From positions 23,014,416-23,078,415 of the forward strand of contig JAJEKV010000011.1 in NCBI GenBank assembly GCA_021234155.1: a stretch of 64,000 nucleotides of DNA. Direction: 5' to 3'. Below are positions 52,873 to 63,336 of the stretch, one piece after another (position 1 is the stretch's first letter; every line of letters begins with the position of its first letter). Source of the DNA: Isoetes taiwanensis. Lineage: Eukaryota; Streptophyta; Lycopodiopsida; Isoetales; Isoetaceae. The notes below the pieces were generated by a model that saw nothing but the letters and a program-made list of their open reading frames with translations, was not told where the DNA came from and did no database searches. The position numbers and the translations under genes are program-made.

Positions 52873-55800
52873 AAACGACACTCCGGGTGAAGAAAAGGAG
52901 GAAGTGTTTCTGAAGGGGAAGCCATCGGGCCGGAAAGTGATCCTCACGGGAGTGAGGGCGGGCACCATTATGGTAAGTGGCAATGAGATCTGGCGGTTGA
53001 AGAAGAGCGGGAGGAGTGTTGAGCCCAAGGGATAAGATCGGCATCAATGAAAACGAGATCGCACCATGTCTTCAAAGGGCGGCATGGGCGTCGGAAAAAC
53101 AAACCCGACATTCCATGGCGGTGCAGGAGGCGAGGGCCAAGGCCATCATTGGTTCCTGGATAAAAATGGGGCCATTTGCCGATTTAAGGAGCTGATCAAG
53201 ATGCATTTAGAGCAAACAAAAAACCTGCTTGAAGGTGGACCGGAAGGATCTGGTGAGGTGGCGGCGTTCGCAAGAAGGTGTCAAGACCATGGGCGCGCTC
53301 GGCGGCGTTGCCAACCAGCTCATTAGCAATATAGATCAATTAGGTGGTGTTATCCAAGAGTGGCACCCTCCTCCCAATGGGGGCGGCTCGCAAAACGGGG
53401 ATCCCACCGAGAATCCCGTCGAGATCCGAGGTGGAGTCCATCCGGCATGGCCATCCATGACCTTTGTCCAAAAGGGGAGGCATGTCGAAGTCGGGAACAC
53501 GGGCGTGGAGGAACACCCGGGGAAGCATAGGGAGAGGAACCATGCGGGTGGTGGGTTGCTTGAGCTTGCTCCGAATTCAGCGACAAGGGCGGATCAAGAG
53601 TTTTTACACCAACGATCCCGCACAGGCGCAGAGAGTTGAGAGTTGGCGAGGAGGGCTATCCCGGCTGTGGGGACTGTCTTGCTATCGAGAAAAACGCGTA
53701 ATTGATTGTAACCCCAGGTGTTGCATATAAATTTGTGCATAGGGGAAGATCTTCGAGGATGTCCCGGATACTTCCTTATTTGTTGCGACACTTCCGCTTG
53801 CGGAGAGGTAAATGATGTGCAAGCTCGGGCATGTACTCTTGATGAAGAGCGTGTGTCGGCATGATCAGCCGGTAGGGGTTGTTATCCCTAAGCAACCATT
53901 GAAGGGTGGGGTCACCCCGATAGTTACGTGGTGGCCCATCCCAAATCTCTCATGTGTATCACCCGTGATAGAAATCATGAAAAATGTAAGCCATGGGCTG
54001 AACAACTCTGAAGGTGATGAAATCCGGATCTTCGCAGTGAATGAGATCAAAGACTAAAAGGGCACAGCCAGACACCTTTGTCTTCAATAGAGAGTTCGGC
54101 CAAATCAGAAGAAAATCTGCGGTCTTGGCGATGGAACATCCACGGGACCATCGGCCCATGCCACTTGAAGAAAGAGGTGGCGGGCAACCACATAATCGAG
54201 ATAGCGAGGAAGGAACTGGAAATCAACAGGCGGGGTTGCTAACGATTGTGATATAGCCGTCCGGTTTGGTGCCGCGAGCCTCATCGCCAGACCCGAATAA
54301 GCGTCTTGTAAGCTGTTGTTCAAGGTCACGGATCCCGTAGTCCGTTTCTAACGAAATAGCGTGGCCCGGTCACGGACCCGTTCGAAGTGTTAACTTTGTG
54401 AGGAGGGATTGCCTGGGAGCATTGAGTCGGCATCCAATCTCCGCGTCATCAAGAAGTTTCGTTTCGAACCTCCGTAGGCGATCTTGGAGGGATGTGAGTG
54501 AGAAGTTCCATGGAGAGGCGAGCGTCAAAAGAGGCAATTTGAGCGTCCGCCTCGTAAGGTGTTGAACTTGAGTCTTTGTAATTGTCACAAAGCTTCGAGA
54601 CAAAGGCGTCGAGCTTAGCAATATCTTTCTCCTTGTCACTAAGGAGGATGGCTTTGGACTTGTTTTGCTCCAATAAGTCCCCGAATTTCGGATTGAAGTT
54701 TAGCCCGAGCATTGATCCGCAAGTAGGCTGGTCTGATCTGTGCACTTTTGAGATCTATGCGGGCCTGTAAGAGCCCCGTGCTTTTCTTGAAGTTGGGCTT
54801 CCAAAGTTTGAACTTGTGCGCGTTGCGGCTTGAAGGTCACGGTGAACCGCATTTGAGGTCGTCGGGGTCGTGTGAACCCCATTCATAAGAGCTTCTTGGG
54901 ATTCTTGTAACTTTAGAACGACGCTTGAGCATCCTGGCGATCTTGATACAACAAATTGGCGAGGGTTTGTGGTGGTGGAGCCATTTGTTGCCTTGTTTGT
55001 GACGTTTGGGACACATGATGAGGACTAGAGTGCTTGGTTTCTGTAGAGGCGGAGGAGACAAGTGACATGCGTGTCTTTGAAGGTTGACATGACCGTAAGA
55101 AGAAGGGCGTGAAGTGCCAACTTGGTGAGTCTTAGGAAGGGGCTGGCCGAGTGGAATTTTGAGAATGAGAGTTTGTGGGAGGAAAGTAATGACGATGAGG
55201 GCTTGAAGATGGCCTCCCGCGAAGTTTCAGAGGTAGAAGTGGTAGCCCCAAGACGGTCTACTTCTTGGAGAAGACGGTGCAGAACAACAACCGGGGCCAA
55301 TCAATGTGGTGTTGGGAGCGCGGTAGCGATGATCACCATATTATAGAAAGGCTTATTGATATGGGTGTTCTTGATAGAATACCCAAGGTACTTATGCCAC
55401 GAAACTTAACAAAAATTTCATGGGGCTTCCCAATATTTGTCGCCCCGTGCACATTTGCGTGATAGGCGAGGGCACCAAACTCGGTGACTTCTAGATCTCG
55501 TATGGCGCACTCCAAGATAAACAAGGGGTCTGCAAAGGGATATGAAATACCTCGAAAATTAGGGTGTTGGGTCATTGAAATGGTGGTGCCATCGACCAGC
55601 AGAGTGTAGCCATTCGGGCTGTTGACGATGTGAGCGATGAACTACTTCAACTGGTCGGGATTTGGAGCCGGAAGGACCATTTGTGAAAATTCGTAAAGCT
55701 CCTGGCGTTCTGCGACTTCACGATCCCGGGCCAACAAGGGCTTCACGGAAAGTGGGCGTCAAGAAAGATAATCGACTCGAAAGAGCCCGGTTCCCCCGGG

Positions 55801-56950
55801 AGCAAAGAGCTTGAAGTGTAGGAAATTTTGGAGCAGCCATGGCAAAGAGCTTTAAAAGAAATCGGTGATGCAAGGGCGAGTGGAGAACGGAGGACGAAGG
55901 GACGGAAGACGGAAGGACGAAAAGGTTTAGGGCGCAAATGGAGGCGAAAGAGGTATGATGAGGGCGAAGCCGCAACCGCTGATGGTGCCAGTGTCAAAAG
56001 ATGCCAAGAAGGGGATTGAGAGGCAAAATTTGGCTAAGTCCCCAAAACAACAAAGGAGAAGCAATGAACTGTGGAGATGAGGCGGAGAGGATGATGGGAT
56101 GTGACAGTGGCCAAAGGACACACATTAATGTTCGACTACGTGAAAAAGAAGGAATGGCATTTAATGTCCGCAACGCCAAGAGGGATATCATTAAAACGAG
56201 GTGTCGAAGGTACCATGGCTAGATATGCTTACGGAGAAAAGATTCTCATTTTAGAAACAAACTTTGCATTGCAACCACGCTGGCTTAATTTCCGATTGGT
56301 CCACGTTGACAAGGAGTTCCTCGGTTGGCTATATAAGACTAACCGGGAGTGAAGCGAAGACATCAGATGGCGCTCAGCATGGCGGCTGCTAGTTTGAACG
56401 AGAATTGCACTATGCCCACTAACTGTCAGGAGTGGATTACCTGCAAGATGGATTGTCTGGACCTCTGGCGCTGCCACAATCGTAGCCTGAGAATGGATGG
56501 CTGGTGTGCCGGGATGGCTGAACATCCCGATCCGAAGACCAACGGGATGGAGGTGGTTCTCGCACCTTCGGCTGGGACCCCGAAAGGAGAACTCTCTACC
56601 ACCTCCCTCAGCATCACCTCACTCCGAACCCGGGTAGAGGGTTTTTCTTCTTAGGTTTTAGTAGATAGGGCTCGAGCCCGTTTTTTGTATATAGGGCGAT
56701 TGCCCTTAAGCGGAAAAGAGCGGGTGCCCACATTTTGTAAAAAATTTCCACCTATAATATAATATGCGCCTTTTTAGTCACTATCATTTGTGTTTAAGCG
56801 TCTTGAACCTCAGTATCTGTTTGTTGATTTTCACTTCTTTGTGGTATGAAATGTTTTGAGGCGAAAGCCATTAACCGATGTAGGTAATGGAGTTCCATCT
56901 AACTTCGGCCAACCGGAAAACGCCGGGTTGAACCACTTGAACTATTTGAT
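52873..56950 (-). other. Extra 3' region of the Gypsy element with unassigned coding traces
   Basis: About 4 kb between integrase and the 3' LTR. Sense-strand pieces look protein-like: NFRGISYPFADPLFILECAI, then RDLEVTEFGALAYHANVHG (about 55560-55450), QMRFTVTFKPQRAQVQTLEA (about 54850-54790) and SDKEKDIAKLDAFVSKLCDN (about 54640-54580), the last two helical and possibly coiled-coil. On the opposite strand 53066-53640 also has long, low-stop frames (GALGGVANQLISNIDQLGGV). Athila elements carry an env-like frame here and some Tat elements antisense frames, but I see no signal peptide or clear membrane span, and cannot assign a function. Confidence 0.45.
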
Positions 56951-58303
56951 AAGGGCCAAGCCATCGAAACTTAAGCTTACCCTAAAATTTTTGTACCGAA
57001 ATCATAAAGAAGAACCAAATCTCCTTCTTTGAATGTTTTTGTCTTCATACGTTTGTCATGTAGAGATTTTTGCAACCGTTGTCCATGAAGAACACGAATA
57101 TAAGCATCCCTTCTAAGTTCATCCAACTGTTCCAATTGATAAACCCTTTCTTTGAGTGCGGCCCGAAAGTAGATTATGGGCGTGCTTGAAAACGGAGAGT
57201 GGGGAGAATGTACTCAAAAGGCATGAGAGCTTCTTGACCATAAACCAATTTGAAAGAAGTGTGACCGGTAGCTATTTTGAAACAAGTATTGTAAGCCCAA
57301 AGAACAAGAGGGAAGCTTGGTTTGCCGGTCGGTCGCGAGAAGCGTCACAAATTTTCTTGAAATTGTGACCAGAGTTTTGTTGGTGCTTTCGCCAAACCAT
57401 TCCCTTGAGGATAGTAAGGTGTGCTCTTGTGATGATGTATCGAGATAATCCGTCACTCCTTGATGGTATGATTGATAAAGTGGACACCACGATCACCGAT
57501 CACTCAGGTAGGGCAGCCGAATCGCGTGATGATTTGTTGATAGATAACCTTGTCTGTCGGCGCAGTGGTTGTCCGGAAGCGCGCAAGCTTCCGCCCATTT
57601 GGTAGCGTGGTCGGTGAGAACCCGAATGTAGCGCACGCGTGTGCCGCCAGAGGATCGATGGGTCCCAAAAATCCATTCCCCATTTGCCGAAGGGAAGTGG
57701 CGTGGCGACCGGCGTCAATGGAAGAGCGCCACGGGCCGTGGGCGTCCCCACACCCGCAAGCATCACACGTCGGGCGTGGGCGTGGCGTCTTTTGAAGAGC
57801 GTGGGCCAAAATAACCGGCAAGAAGGATTTTTAGCGTGTCGGGTGTCACCATGAAAATGACCACCACCGAGCCCTTCATGGGCTTCTCGAACAATATCTG
57901 GGACCTCATGAGGTAGAACACAGCGTCGAAGGATGGTATCCTTACCCTTTTTGTAAAGATGTCCTGCAACCATGGTGTAGTCATGGACGTCACAGAGAAA
58001 TTGATGACGACGGGATTGTCGTTTTGCATGAGAGAGCGTCATGTCCTCTGGTGGAAGAGTGCCTGTGAGGAGGTACTGCTGAAAGTCATGGAACCAATGT
58101 GGTGTTGCCGTCACTAAAAAGAGTTGAGCGTCAGGAAAGGCGTCTGAGACTCCAGTGGAGGGATCATCTGTGTGGATGCGTGAAAGATAATCCGGGACAA
58201 CGTGAGATTTGCCGGCCTTGTGAACAATTTCAAAAGGGGCAAATTCTTGGAGAAGAAGGACCCATCGAGCAATGCGGCCCGTGGGCGTGGATTTGTTGAT
58301 CAA
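56951..58303 (-). pseudogene. Gypsy integrase, with C-terminal block and end of RNase H
   Basis: The longest frame, 58303-57500, opens with the RNase H end (TPTGRIARWVLLLQEFAPFE) and VPDYLSRIHTDDP. It continues through the zinc-finger region (VREAHEGLGGGHFHGDT, LFWPTLFKRRHAHAR; CDACGCGD in the next frame) to ATPLPFGKWGMDFWDP, the start of the catalytic core. Then VSTLSIIPSRSDGL and further fragments in shifted frames reach the C-terminal DELRRDAYIRVLHGQRLQKS, HDKRMKTKTFKEGDLVLLYD (about 57160-57000). The protein would insert element cDNA into the host genome. At least three frame changes make it non-functional. Confidence 0.85.
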
Positions 58304-59890
58304 ATAAAGGAGTGCTTGGTGGTCTACAAAGAATTTGATCTCGACCGCCTAAAAGATAGTGACCTTTAAGCGTTGGACCTGAAAAATTAAACCCAAGGCT
58401 TCACGCCTGCGGCGGCGAGTAGTTGGCGCCAAATTTAATTGAGTTCCGATCGGGCGATTCTGTTTGGTTTGTCAGTGTGCGCATCATATTCTTGAGAAAG
58501 AACAGCTCCAATAGCAAACGCCGAGACATCGACATGAACATGAAAGGGCTTGTCCCATTGAGGAGGAACAAGAACCGGGGCCTGAAAGGGCAAGAGCTTT
58601 AACTGTTGGAAAGCGAAGATCCGCTGGGAATTCCAAGCCCGTGGATTCATCACCCGTGAGTTTATGAATGGGATCTGCAATGGTCGCTAGTCCGTGAATG
58701 AAAGTGGAGTAATAATTGACCTTACCCAAGAAAGAGCGTGTTTCCTTGATATTGGCCGGTGCTTGAGCCTTGAGCACCACAATGATTTTGGCAGGGATGA
58801 TCGGGTGATACCTTTTTTGCGACAACATGTCCCAACAGAACACCCGGCGACGCAAAAGGTGCATTTCTGATTGAGACTAATGCCTGGACTCATCACATTT
58901 CCCGAAAGACGAGTTCCAATTTATCCAAATGGTCAGCCATGGAACTCAGGGCGAGAAGTCATCTTGAAAAATTTGCAAGAAGGGATTTTCCTTCATAAAA
59001 TCATGAAAACCGAGAGCATGATCTGTTGAAAATGTGGATGGGGAGTTTGATAATCCAAAAGGAACCACCTTGTAGGCAAAAAGTGCCTTACCGGGTGGTG
59101 AAGGTAGTCTTGAGTTGATCGATTCTTTGATTGAGATCCGATTGCAGAAAAAACCATCCATGAAGGAGTACATCTCATGTCCAAAGAACCTCTTCGAAAC
59201 CCGGTGCTGCGTGAAGGAAGTGGAAAATGATCACGCCCGTGGCCTTGATTGAGTTTTCGGTAGTCCACAAACGCGGATCTTACCATTGTGTTTGAGTGCA
59301 ATGACGATGGGGCTTACCCATTGGAATGTTTGACCTCATAGATCAAACCTGCGGCAAGGAGTTTGTCAATTTCCGCCTTGACGCCGATCCCTGGTGTTGG
59401 GGTTGAGCCGGTACTGTCGTTGCTAGACTGGGCGTGCATCAGACTTGGTAGGAATGGTGAGTTCCCCCAAGGTTTTGTCGATCCCCCGAAGATCTCTGTA
59501 GCTCCAGGCAAAAATGTGTTTGAACTTTTTGAAGAGCGTGACGGCCACTGATACGATAGGGTGTCGGAAGATTTCAAAGCAATTCGGACGGTGATTGTTG
59601 CCTCGTCCACAATCTCGACTTGAGTCCGAATATGGGGATAACCGTGTCTGGACAATATGAGCAGGAGGTTGAAGCATAATAGGATGCGTGGCACTCTGCG
59701 TGGTGAAAAAGAGAGGGTGCTGAGTTTCATCAAGCAGAGGTTGCTTCATAACAGCGTGTACATCTACAGGAGCGGCAGGAGGTTCAGCATCTGAAAAGTG
59801 ATCAACACGTTGGATTCGATTGCAAGGAGCCAGGTAAGGGTCAAGCAAAGCAGCCACGGCCTGGTCCCGATCAAGAGTCATTTAAGCCCC
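58304..59890 (-). pseudogene. Gypsy reverse transcriptase and RNase H
   Basis: Pieces in order: ATEIFGGSTKPWGNS and TPGIGVKAEIDKLLAAGLIY (about 59600-59340), SAFVDYRKLNQGHGRDHFPL (about 59275), MYSFMDGFFCNRISIKES, FAYKVVPFGLSNSPSTFST (about 59080-59020) and IFQDDFSP, where plant Gypsy elements have YxDD. Then RNase H-proximal TRSFLGKVNYYSTFIHGLAT (about 58745), then HVDVSAFAIGAVLSQEYD (about 58540-58490). Four frames are needed to read it all. The enzyme would copy element RNA into DNA. Confidence 0.88.
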
Positions 59891-59955
59891 AAGGGTCGAT
59901 ATTCGGGGTAGGATGATGAGGCGCACTCACGGTGGAGCCTGAACTTGATAGATAT

Positions 59956-60702
59956 TCAAGGCCCTCGACCGGTGTCGGAGAGAGGTTCAGCATTGTCGAC
60001 GGAAATGATTTTGCCTGTTTCCAAATCCATGGTGGCATTGAGGTGACCATCTGTGATGACTAACTGATCTGTGGCCCAGTAATGGATACTCTTGGCCTGG
60101 CGGAGAAAAGGTCTGCCGACCAACATTTCATAATCACCTGGATCTTCGCCAGCCTTCCAAACACCAAATTCCAAGGGGAATCTGAGATCACCAATGTTGA
60201 TGTGAAGAAGAGGCGTGACGCCTTGAGGTCGCGTGATATGGCCATTGGCCAATTTGATGTCATATGGGGCACGATAGAGTTGTTTGATGCCCATTTGTTT
60301 GTGGAGTTTGTCCGTGATGAGATTGACCGCGCTACCTCCGTCAATTTGAACATGATTGACTTGTTGATTGCCCACCGTGGCATGTACCGTGGGTGTAGAG
60401 GTAGCAACAGCCCCAACCATAACAGTCGGGAGGGGTAACTGGTCCTTGAGAGCAGGACATAGTTTCAAAATCGTGGCAAGACTTAGAGGAATTTTGATTT
60501 TTGCCAGCTCTTCTTGGAGTTCCAGAGGCACATGAGAAAAAGGATCTGCGGGATCCACAGGTGCTGGAGTGCGTGGTAAGGAAGCAGCAACTTCTTTGAG
60601 TAGGTCTACCTCGGCCATATTTTGGATATGGTCAGAGCGTGGGAGGTTGAGACATGGAAGGTGCTTCTTGTCTTTGTTGAGCTCTAGTGGTGGCATGAAC
60701 AT
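59956..60702 (-). CDS. Gypsy aspartic protease domain (open fragment)
   Basis: An uninterrupted 248-residue frame. Residues 119-129 read VQIDGGSAVNL, the retropepsin active site (D-G/S-G; Asp about 121), followed by LANGHITRPQGVTPLLHINI and YEMLVGRPFLRQAKS, typical of plant Gypsy proteases. The N-terminal part (LVELQEEL-type linker) is the gag-protease junction. It processes the polyprotein. This open frame is a domain-sized remnant, since its gag and reverse transcriptase neighbours are in other frames. Confidence 0.85.
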   Translation of the reverse strand: MFMPPLELNKDKKHLPCLNLPRSDHIQNMAEVDLLKEVAASLPRTPAPVDPADPFSHVPLELQEELAKIKIPLSLATILKLCPALKDQLPLPTVMVGAVATSTPTVHATVGNQQVNHVQIDGGSAVNLITDKLHKQMGIKQLYRAPYDIKLANGHITRPQGVTPLLHINIGDLRFPLEFGVWKAGEDPGDYEMLVGRPFLRQAKSIHYWATDQLVITDGHLNATMDLETGKIISVDNAEPLSDTGRGP

Positions 60703-60879
60703 TAGCCAACGTCGCGGCCTTCAAAGCGGCTTGCATGAGGTTCAAAATGCTTTGGCGAACTTTAGGCATAACATGCGGCATGAGTTTCTCCAAGTCAGGT
60801 GCAAAGTGAACCTTTTTTGCTTCTTCATGAGGAATGGTGTCGACAGCAAAGGCAGGTTGCGTGCCATTAGGAATAATGG

Positions 60880-62724
60880 TTAAGGGACGTGACGCCCTGG
60901 TCTGGCGTGAAACCAAACCAACCCAATTTGATGGCTGGACGGGAGGATTAAGAGCCCGAAAAATTTCTTCCCCGTGTTTGTTGGTCCATCCGAGGTTGAT
61001 TGGCGGGGAGCTGGTTGATAGCGTGATTGCTTTGGCGCCGAGGTGGCTTCCCAAGAACAGGGCGCTTGGCCTTGTTTGCCATTAGCAATCCAGAGTTGGT
61101 AAGCCGTGAGGCGGACCGATGTGGTCTGATTTGTGCCGTGAAGCTGCACGAACTTGTGGAAGTTGAGGACACGCCGTGGTGGTATGACCCCATTCTTGGC
61201 GGTGATAACACCGCTTTGCGAAGGATCAAAAGGAGGGCGTGTGTGGGGTCCCGTTGTTGCTCCCGCTGCTGATAGAGTTGATTGGGTTGCGCTGCGGTGG
61301 TGGTGGCCGATATGGCGATTGGTGCCGAGGTGTGGTTTGCACTTGATAAACCATTTTGTTGCGGAAAAGGTGTAGGATGAGTGCGAGTGCACTCTTCCGT
61401 GGCATGATTGCACATGTTGCATCTTTCACAATGAGGCGGGCCATTGGTGGAGTTGCACTCATTAAGCCAAGTGGCCTTGATATTTGCGATATGGCACCGG
61501 ATCCGATGCTACGGCTATGATTGGCGTGTTGAGGTTGAACAGCGGTCACGGGGAACCATGACGGGCGGAATGAAAGGGAGCTCTGAAGAGCCACGCCACG
61601 GGAGGAAACATTGACCGAAAGTGATTGACAAGATCGATAGCCCGCTCCAAAGTCTTCGTAGCAGTATTCATCATGAGTCGGATAGCCGGAGGAAGTCCTT
61701 GGAGAAACCGCACCAAGATCCGGCTCGTGTGGGGTACTCCTTGAGTTTGCCGAGCGTAATGTGAAGGCGATCCGCAAAAATCCCCGGCGGACTCTCGTGG
61801 GCTCTTGTTGAAGGTCATTGAGTTGCTTGAGATGAAGCCGATCATCATCCGTGGTCCCATAGTGAGAAAGAAAAGCGTTCTCATTTCGACCAATCTTGTT
61901 TCCAAAGGGCTTTTGTTGGACATGAGCCATTGATGAGGGAACCACGCAAAGATTGTGGAAAAGATGTGAAATTTCAGTTGAGGTTGCGCATGACCATTCA
62001 GACAGCCGAGCCTCAAATTCTTCCATGTGGGCTTGAGCACTTTGGTCTAAGGGTTTGCCTTTTCGTGTTTGCCAAAGGTGGGATAAGTCGACTTAAGGGT
62101 CCGAAAGGTAGAGGTAAAAGTGCTGGGCTGGACAGAACATGATAGTGAGGATATTGAGGTGGAGTTGGAGGTGGTATGGTCTTTGGAAAGACCTGGCGAA
62201 AGGGTGGTGAGGTGGAGGTACCGGAGGTGCCTCGATCATTGGGTTTGAGGTCCAGAAGATTGTAAACAGGGAAGAGCAAAGGGGGGAAAGGTAGGGAAGG
62301 GAAATTCACGGGGAGGAGCAAAAGAGATATGTGGATATCCCCGTCCCACCCGTAGGAGATGATGGTTGTGAAGGCGGTATGGCGGGAAGACGGATGGATG
62401 AAGGCATGTTCGGGTATGAAAGTAAGGTTGAGCAGGTTGAGCCGGATATGGCTCCTGATAGTGATGAGGAGACTGAGGCTGTGAGCAATGTTTGCACGCT
62501 TGAGGCGGAGAATTTGGACGAGACATGACACGAGGGGTGGGTGGCGCCGACTGAGCCCTAGACCGAATGTGGCCTCCCTCAATGTCATAAGCAGATCCAT
62601 ACATGTCACGAACAACTTCCCTTCGATGATGGTGCTCCAAGCGACGCGTCCGGGAAAGAAGTTCTTCCGGGCGTGAAGTTTCTACGCATACATGGCGACG
62701 TAAGAAAGGAAAATCGAATCGCAC
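60880..62724 (-). pseudogene. Gypsy gag-like region
   Basis: From the 5' side: MRFDFPFLRRHVCVETSRPE, a proline/serine/histidine-rich segment (about 62560-62200), FEARLSEWSCATSTEISHLF (about 62010-61950), FGNKIGRNENAFLSHYGTTD, DDRLHLKQLNDLQQEPTRVR (gag core, retrotrans_gag-like). Then CERCNMCNHATEECTRTH at about 61440-61390, a short Cys/His knuckle. Later NTGKKFFGLL leads towards the protease. Frames change several times. Gag would coat element RNA. Confidence 0.7.
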
Positions 62725-62741
62725 CCGGCAAATGGCGATAG
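62721..62741 (-). other. Putative primer-binding site
   Basis: On the - strand CTATCGCCATTTGCCGGGTG then C follows the 5' LTR directly. It partly resembles an Asp-tRNA-type site (GCCGTTGCCGGGG) but is imperfect, so the primer tRNA is uncertain. Confidence 0.4.
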
Positions 62742-63336
62742 TGTTTTGGGGTCCGGGTTCGAAAACTCTGCAAGACAGCCCTCTGTGAGGACCCTTGGAT
62801 CTAACAGGAGAATCCGGGGGATTATGTCACGCGGGATTTGCAAGAAAAGAACAAGAAGAAGAAAACAGAACCAAAGAGAACAATGAGTGGAAAATGATAA
62901 GCTTCCTTGATATCAATGATGAACATACATGAGCTCTCGCAATCGAGAGAAGACTGAAGAGAGACAAGACTCAAAACTCATCTAAAACTCATGTGCTAGC
63001 TCTACTCATATATATAGTACAATGGCCTTTGGCCCAATATAGACACTCTGACTGATCTCGGTGCCGACTCCTGGAAGGAGGCCTGATTTGCAGGAATATT
63101 GGCGGTGCCTCTTGAAGTGCCTAGAATCACGCTGACGCTGACGCCTGGCGGTGGACCGTCACTTGTCCGGCGAAAGGGCGCCTCTGTGGACGGACGCAGC
63201 TTTGACCGCGTGGTCTCGCTGCTTGGTCTTCTGCTGAGCCTTTGATGGCTGACCCGTGGCTGACTGTGGATCCTTGTTCTTGACCTGGTCCGTCGTATGC
63301 ATGAATAGTCCTGTACCAGGAGGCACAAGACTAACA
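62742..63336 (-). repeat. 5' LTR of the Gypsy element
   Basis: 595 bases, TGTTAGTCTTGTGCC to CCCAAAACA on the element strand, with the same TATATATA promoter box (about 63005-63015) as its partner. Confidence 0.93.

Larger units (their letters stand above)
52268..63336 (-). mobile_element. Ty3/Gypsy LTR retrotransposon, Tat/Athila-like, 11.07 kb
   Basis: Bounded by LTRs at 52268-52859 (3') and 62742-63336 (5'), each TGTT..AACA on the element's strand. The 5-bp target duplication CTGCC stands at 52263-52267 and 63337-63341. A G-rich polypurine tract precedes the 3' LTR. Order on the - strand: gag-like, protease, reverse transcriptase, RNase H, integrase, which is Gypsy order. No chromodomain was seen after integrase; the post-integrase block (LDELRRDAYIRVLHGQR, FKEGDLVLLYDFGTK) and a long extra 3' region fit the Tat/Athila side of Gypsy. 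All domains are split by frameshifts, so this copy is not autonomous. Confidence 0.93.

Noticed and set aside
55718-56525. Ser/Phe-rich - strand frames as an envelope protein
   Set aside because: There is no convincing signal peptide, transmembrane segment or cleavage site; the similarity is only positional.
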